Assembly: GCA_019753105.1 (NCBI GenBank) | Contig: JAIELJ010000006.1 | Location: forward strand, 62,001 to 126,000 | Direction: 5' to 3' | Length of the DNA stretch: 64,000 nucleotides | Source: Hyphomonadaceae bacterium | GTDB lineage: Bacteria > Pseudomonadota > Alphaproteobacteria > Caulobacterales > Aquidulcibacteraceae | Shown here: positions 60,342 to 64,000 of the stretch, in pieces | Numbering within the stretch: the first letter of the stretch is position 1 | Layout of the letters: each line of letters opens with the position of its first letter | The notes under the pieces: generated by a model | What the model saw: the letters and a program-made list of their open reading frames with translations, nothing else | What the model was told of the DNA's origin: nothing | Databases searched by the model: none | Program-made: the position numbers and the translations under genes

Positions 60342-61448
60342 CTACTCGACGATCCCGCTCTTCCATTCCGCATCCCGGCGTGGAAGAGCGAGGTAATCCT
60401 GGCTGCGCATTTCGATCAGCCGCGACGCGGTCCGCTCGAATTCGAAACTCTGATCACCTTCCGGATAGAGCTTCTGCGGCTCAGCGTCAGCGCTCGCGAC
60501 GAGCTTCACCTTTGCCTCATAAAGCGCATCTATCAAAGTCCGAAACCGCGCTGCTTCCTCGCGCTTTGATGGGCTGAGCTTTGGAATGTCTTCCAACAAA
60601 ACGGTGTGAAAGCGCTCAGCGATTTCCAGATAATCGGCCGCGCCCAGGGGCCGCGCGCACAATTCCTCGAAGCCAAACCTAGCGGCGCCCGCTGCTTGGC
60701 GCTCAACGCGCAAGGCGCGACCGCTGACATCGAGCGTTACCGCTTGCGGCTGTGCGCCGCCTGTCAGGCGTGCCCAGGCATTATCCATCGCTTCCGACGC
60801 TGCAGGCCCGAGCGGTGCGTACCAAACGGGCGCGGCCATAAGCTGACGCAAGCGGTAGTCATGCGGACCGGTAAGCTCGAACACGTCGAGCTTCTGTTTC
60901 AGCATGGCGATGAACGGCGTGAAAAGCTGGCGGTTCAAACCGTTCTTGTAGAGATCGTCCGGCGGGCGGTTCGATGTGGCGACGATGACGACACCCTCTT
61001 CGAACAAGCGCTCGAACAACCGGCCCAAGATCATCGCGTCGGCGATGTCGGTGACTTGGAATTCGTCGAAGCAAAGAAGGCGTGCTTCGTCCGCCACTTG
61101 CCGCGCCGCGAGATGGATCAACTGATCCTGCGCCCCTGCGCTCTCAAGCCGGGCCTTCTGCAAGAAGCCGTGTCGCGCCAGCATGAATTCGTGAAAGTGC
61201 ACGCGGCGCTTCTTTTTCACGGGCGCGTGCTCGAAGAAGATATCGAGCAGCATCGATTTCCCGCGCCCGACGGGACCGTATATGTAGAGCCCGCGCGGCG
61301 GCGGCGATTTGAACCAGCCGTCCGGCTTCCAGTTTGCAAGCGCCTCAGCCAGCGCGTCCAAGCGCGCTGCGGCCTCGGCCTGATTGGAATCGGCGGCGAT
61401 ATCGCCGGCGGCGACGCGGGCGCGGTATGCCGCCAGAGGGGTGGTCAT
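60342..61448 (-). CDS. zapE: Cell division / AFG1-family ATPase ZapE
   Basis: A 368-residue P-loop ATPase of the AFG1/ZapE family. Walker A is IYGPVGRGKSMLLD (58-65), Walker B is LLCFDEFQVTDIADAMIL, then the typical TSNRPPDDLYKNGLNRQLFTPFI. In E. coli ZapE destabilises FtsZ rings; alphaproteobacterial homologues often lie near sdh/mdh genes. Here it stands alone, with an acyltransferase diverging upstream. ATG at 61448. Confidence 0.93.
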   Translation of the reverse strand: MTTPLAAYRARVAAGDIAADSNQAEAAARLDALAEALANWKPDGWFKSPPPRGLYIYGPVGRGKSMLLDIFFEHAPVKKKRRVHFHEFMLARHGFLQKARLESAGAQDQLIHLAARQVADEARLLCFDEFQVTDIADAMILGRLFERLFEEGVVIVATSNRPPDDLYKNGLNRQLFTPFIAMLKQKLDVFELTGPHDYRLRQLMAAPVWYAPLGPAASEAMDNAWARLTGGAQPQAVTLDVSGRALRVERQAAGAARFGFEELCARPLGAADYLEIAERFHTVLLEDIPKLSPSKREEAARFRTLIDALYEAKVKLVASADAEPQKLYPEGDQSFEFERTASRLIEMRSQDYLALPRRDAEWKSGIVE

Positions 61449-61565
61449 GGTCACTTCGCCGCAAAAAAGCCCACTCGAACCGCTCAAGCAAGCCGCGCCG
61501 CCCCTTTGCGGGCAGCCTCGCCCATGCTTCCCTAGCGGCGCGAACGAGTCGTGAGAACAGAGCAA

Positions 61566-62495
61566 ATGACGCCGATGGACGCCGTCGCCACTTCATCGCC
61601 CGCGAACGCCCCACCCGCGCGGACCAAGCATATCGTCGAGGAGATGATCGAGGAGCGCGCACCGAAGCTTTCGAGCGGCCCTTCATGGCCGGTGCTGCGA
61701 CCGATCCTCTACACAATCCTCAACTACCGCAAAGCTGTCAGCATGGCCGACGCTATCCAACCAATGGGTGGCGGCGAGGCGCTTGAATACATTTCGCGCT
61801 TGTTGGAAGTGAAGTTGGAGGTAAGCGGCCTGGAACGGATGCCGAAGGACGGCTCGTTCCTGATGCTGTGCAATCACCCGACCGGTATTGTCGATGGCCT
61901 TGCCGTCTATGACGCGGTGAAGAGCATTCGGCCCGATATTCTGTTTTACGCCAACTCGGATGCGCTTCGCGTCTGCCCGCGTTTCGACGAAGCCTTGATC
62001 CCGGTCGAATGGGTGCTTGCCAAGCGTACGCGCGAGCGCACGCGCGTGACGCTCAAGATGACGGATGAAGCCTTCGAGCAGAAGCGTCCGATCTCGATCT
62101 TCCCAGCGGGACGCCTCGCACGCATGCGCGACGGCCTGCTCACCGATCCGGAATGGATGCCGACAGCCGCGTCGCTCTCACGCAAGTACGAGTTGCCGAT
62201 CCTGCCGGTACACATGAGCGGCCCCTACTCATTTTGGTTTCACACCTTTGCCAAAATTTCCGCGGAGCTGCGCGACATCACGCTCTTCCACGAATTGCTA
62301 AACAAACGCGGCAAGACCTTCAGGCTGACTGTAGGCCCGCTCATTCCGTGGGAGCACGCCAACGGCGATGCGACATCGGTCATTCGCAAACTGAAGCATT
62401 ACGTCGAGCGCGTGCTGCCAACCGCGCCAGACACGCCGTTCGATCCGAACGGTCCCGAATGCCAATGGCGCGATCCGCCGCCCGTTAAGACTTGA
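61566..62495 (+). CDS. 1-acylglycerol-3-phosphate-type acyltransferase
   Basis: A 309-residue PlsC-fold acyltransferase. The HX-D motif is LMLCNHPTGIVDGLA (His104, Asp110; one residue longer than the classic HX4D spacing, as in hemolysin/OlsB-like members). SIFPAGRLARM is the second acyl-binding motif (FPAG), and LPILPVHMSG the fourth. It might acylate a lysophospholipid, ornithine lipid or related molecule. Start ATG at 61566; a GTG at 61551 is possible. No membrane anchor is predicted at the N-terminus, which is soluble and charged. Confidence 0.85.
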   Translation: MTPMDAVATSSPANAPPARTKHIVEEMIEERAPKLSSGPSWPVLRPILYTILNYRKAVSMADAIQPMGGGEALEYISRLLEVKLEVSGLERMPKDGSFLMLCNHPTGIVDGLAVYDAVKSIRPDILFYANSDALRVCPRFDEALIPVEWVLAKRTRERTRVTLKMTDEAFEQKRPISIFPAGRLARMRDGLLTDPEWMPTAASLSRKYELPILPVHMSGPYSFWFHTFAKISAELRDITLFHELLNKRGKTFRLTVGPLIPWEHANGDATSVIRKLKHYVERVLPTAPDTPFDPNGPECQWRDPPPVKT

Positions 62496-62603
62496 GGCGC
62501 GTTTCACTCACGCCCGCGTGATTGTGAAAATTTGGCCATGGACGAAGGCAGCAACGCGGCGCATGGTGGCAATGCGAGGGCGGGTGTCGGACGGAGACTT
62601 CCA

Positions 62604-63827
62604 ATGCGCGCCCAGTTTTTGGCGATTGCATTCTGGATCGGCTTGGCCGCGAGCACGGCCGCGATCCCCTTCATTCCGCCGGCTCGTCCGGTGTACGAAG
62701 CGCCGATTGATCGCGCGCTTGCCAACATCTCCGCAATGGAAGGGCTTGAGCCGCTGCAGCGCGAATTGCTGCTGGCGCGCCTGAACCTTCTTGCCTACGC
62801 GCGTAACGACGGCGCGTTCACTTACACACGCGACTCCAATGAATTCATCGAAGCCGGCAGCGCGCTTTGCACGGACGTAGGATCGGGGCGCTATCCGCAG
62901 CCCGACCCGCCGGAAGTCTTTGCACCCGACGCACGCTGCGCGGCGCTGAATTTTCGCCTTGGCCCGCAAGAAGAGCTGCCGGGCGATATCTCCGCGAGCA
63001 CTGGCGAAAATGCGGCTGCGCGGCTTGAAGCGGCGCGCGGCCACTACCAGCGTGCGCTCGCACTTGACCGGAACAATCTGCGCGCCCGCTTGGGCTACGC
63101 TTACGTGCTGGACCGCATGGGGCGCACAAGCGACGCGCGCCGGCAGCTGCGCGACATCATTAAGCGCGGCTTGCCAAGGCTCGATGCGGAGCAATCTGAG
63201 TGGGAAGATTATGCGGTGCTGACCGAAACCGCAGAGCATCTCTCGCACTTGGCCGAGTCACGCGGCGACCGCGCGCGCGTGCAGCGTTTGCGCACACGCT
63301 TGGGTGAAAGCCGGCCGATCATGTACGTCACGCCGATTGTCGTGCCGCTGTCGGATGCCTCGTTTGATCGCCTTGTCGACAATGGCTCGCCGGTCGCGTT
63401 CGATTTCGCCGGCACTGGCGATGCGCGCGCGCAAGGCTGGCTCACAGCCGATGCCGCGTGGCTGGTCTGGGATCCGGAATGGCGCGGCGATATCCGCTCC
63501 GGCTTTGATCTCATCGGCGCGCGGACATGGAGCGTGTTTTGGAGCGATGGGTTTGAGGCGCTACGCGCGCTCGATGACAATCGCGATGGCGAATTGACAG
63601 GCGCTGAACTCGGCGGCTTGGCGCTTTGGCGCGATGCCAACGCCGATGGCGTCAGCGATCCAGGTGAAGTCGTGCCGGCCAACGTTCATGGCATTGTAGC
63701 ACTCAGTGTCCGCGGGCGAGACACGCGGCCGGGCCTGATCACTGCGCCAAACGGCGTGCGTTTCGATAACGGCGTGACGCGGCCGCTCTACGATTGGACG
63801 CCTGGCTTAAGCGCCCCCGTTTCGTGA
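62604..63827 (+). CDS. Secreted TPR protein with EF-hand-like ending
   Basis: A 407-residue protein with an N-terminal signal or anchor (MRAQFLAIAFWIGLAASTAA). Residues ~140-200 form TPR-like helices (AARLEAARGHYQRALALDRNNLRARLGYAYVLDRMGRTSDARRQL). The C-terminal half holds an EF-hand-like acidic pair: ALRALDDNRDGELTGAEL and WRDANADGVSDPGEV, which would bind calcium, as in dockerin-like proteins. The start at 62604 has GGAG eight bases upstream; longer upstream frames are unlikely. Overlaps the response regulator's end by 40 bases. Confidence 0.78.
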   Translation: MRAQFLAIAFWIGLAASTAAIPFIPPARPVYEAPIDRALANISAMEGLEPLQRELLLARLNLLAYARNDGAFTYTRDSNEFIEAGSALCTDVGSGRYPQPDPPEVFAPDARCAALNFRLGPQEELPGDISASTGENAAARLEAARGHYQRALALDRNNLRARLGYAYVLDRMGRTSDARRQLRDIIKRGLPRLDAEQSEWEDYAVLTETAEHLSHLAESRGDRARVQRLRTRLGESRPIMYVTPIVVPLSDASFDRLVDNGSPVAFDFAGTGDARAQGWLTADAAWLVWDPEWRGDIRSGFDLIGARTWSVFWSDGFEALRALDDNRDGELTGAELGGLALWRDANADGVSDPGEVVPANVHGIVALSVRGRDTRPGLITAPNGVRFDNGVTRPLYDWTPGLSAPVS

Positions 63828-64000
63828 ACCTTGAGCTTCAGCAGCGCATGGGAGAGCTCTGACTCCTGAAACGGCTTCTGGACGACAGGCACGTGCGACC
63901 ATTCCTGAGCGACCCCCGCAGCGCCATAGCCAGTCGCAAACATGAACGGAATGCCGCGCGCCCGGAGAACCTCCGCAACAGGGTCGGTGCGTTGGCCAGC
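63788..64000 (-). CDS. Response regulator receiver protein, 3' end only
   Basis: The last 70 codons of a CheY-like receiver domain, entering from the right edge. Translation reads RTDPVAEVLRARGIPFMFAT, then GYGAAGVAQEWSHVPVVQKPF. The Thr in FMFATG and the Lys in VVQKPF are the conserved receiver residues after the beta-4 and beta-5 strands; the phosphorylated Asp lies outside the window. The protein ends shortly after the domain, so it is probably a single-domain regulator. Overlaps the neighbouring gene's 3' end by 40 bases, convergent. Confidence 0.85.
   Translation of the reverse strand, partial: AGQRTDPVAEVLRARGIPFMFATGYGAAGVAQEWSHVPVVQKPFQESELSHALLKLKVHETGALKPGVQS

Overview
The window comes from a GC-rich alphaproteobacterial chromosome, most likely Caulobacterales or a Hyphomonadaceae-like lineage. 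This is inferred from gene content: a 180-kDa type NAD-glutamate dehydrogenase, ZapE/AFG1, a HerA-like DUF853 ATPase, DUF1501/DUF1800 partners, many short lipoproteins, and dispersed palindromic elements of a kind common in alphaproteobacteria. No phage, integrase, transposase, CRISPR array or rRNA was seen. Most of it is ordinary, densely packed housekeeping and envelope chromosome, broken at a few spots by duplications, decayed genes and structured intergenic DNA.

Layout. 1-5.7 kb: 5' part of tuf, a cobalamin riboswitch controlling a BtuB-type TonB receptor, dodecin, tRNA-Gly and tRNA-Tyr with duplicated 3' flanks, rlmB. 5.8-13.3 kb: a 2OG-Fe(II) oxygenase, metG, a large lipoprotein with two N-acetylmuramidase domains, a YhhN-family membrane protein, and a tandem-duplicated lipoprotein whose duplication carried along the 3' end of yhhN. 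13.3-17.7 kb: histidine utilisation genes hutU, hutI and a HutG-like ureohydrolase with an altered metal motif (no hutH or hutC in view). 17.7-31 kb: hydrolases, quinone oxidoreductase, isoaspartyl peptidase, an MliC-like lipoprotein pair, a TrmH-family methylase, rlmN, a TPR/DUF4189 protein, a membrane protein with a TIR-like tail, an orphan RTX protein, a KAS III enzyme.

31-45 kb: a zinc phospholipase C-like domain fused to a DUF4332 helix-hairpin-helix domain, a DUF262/DUF1524 nuclease-like gene (possible solitary defence gene), murI, a metallo-beta-lactamase-fold pseudoenzyme, DUF1800-DUF1501, then rsmB, rpe, heparinase-like and ATP-grasp genes. 45-64 kb: a methyltransferase divergent from a membrane-bound XRE regulator across a helically phased pentamer array, a serine hydrolase, purH, a glutathione peroxidase lipoprotein, NAD-GDH, an AI-2E family permease, HerA/DUF853, a frameshifted YdeI-family gene, zapE, an acyltransferase, a TPR/EF-hand-like protein and the end of a response regulator.

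Genes working together: hutU, hutI and hutG cover successive steps of histidine breakdown, and NAD-GDH could oxidise the glutamate produced. rlmB, rlmN, rsmB and the TrmH-like gene are RNA modifiers, but they are scattered rather than one operon. A striking architectural trait is that seven of the fourteen convergent gene pairs interlock by exactly four bases (CTAG, TTAG or CTAA), so both stop codons share the same bases.
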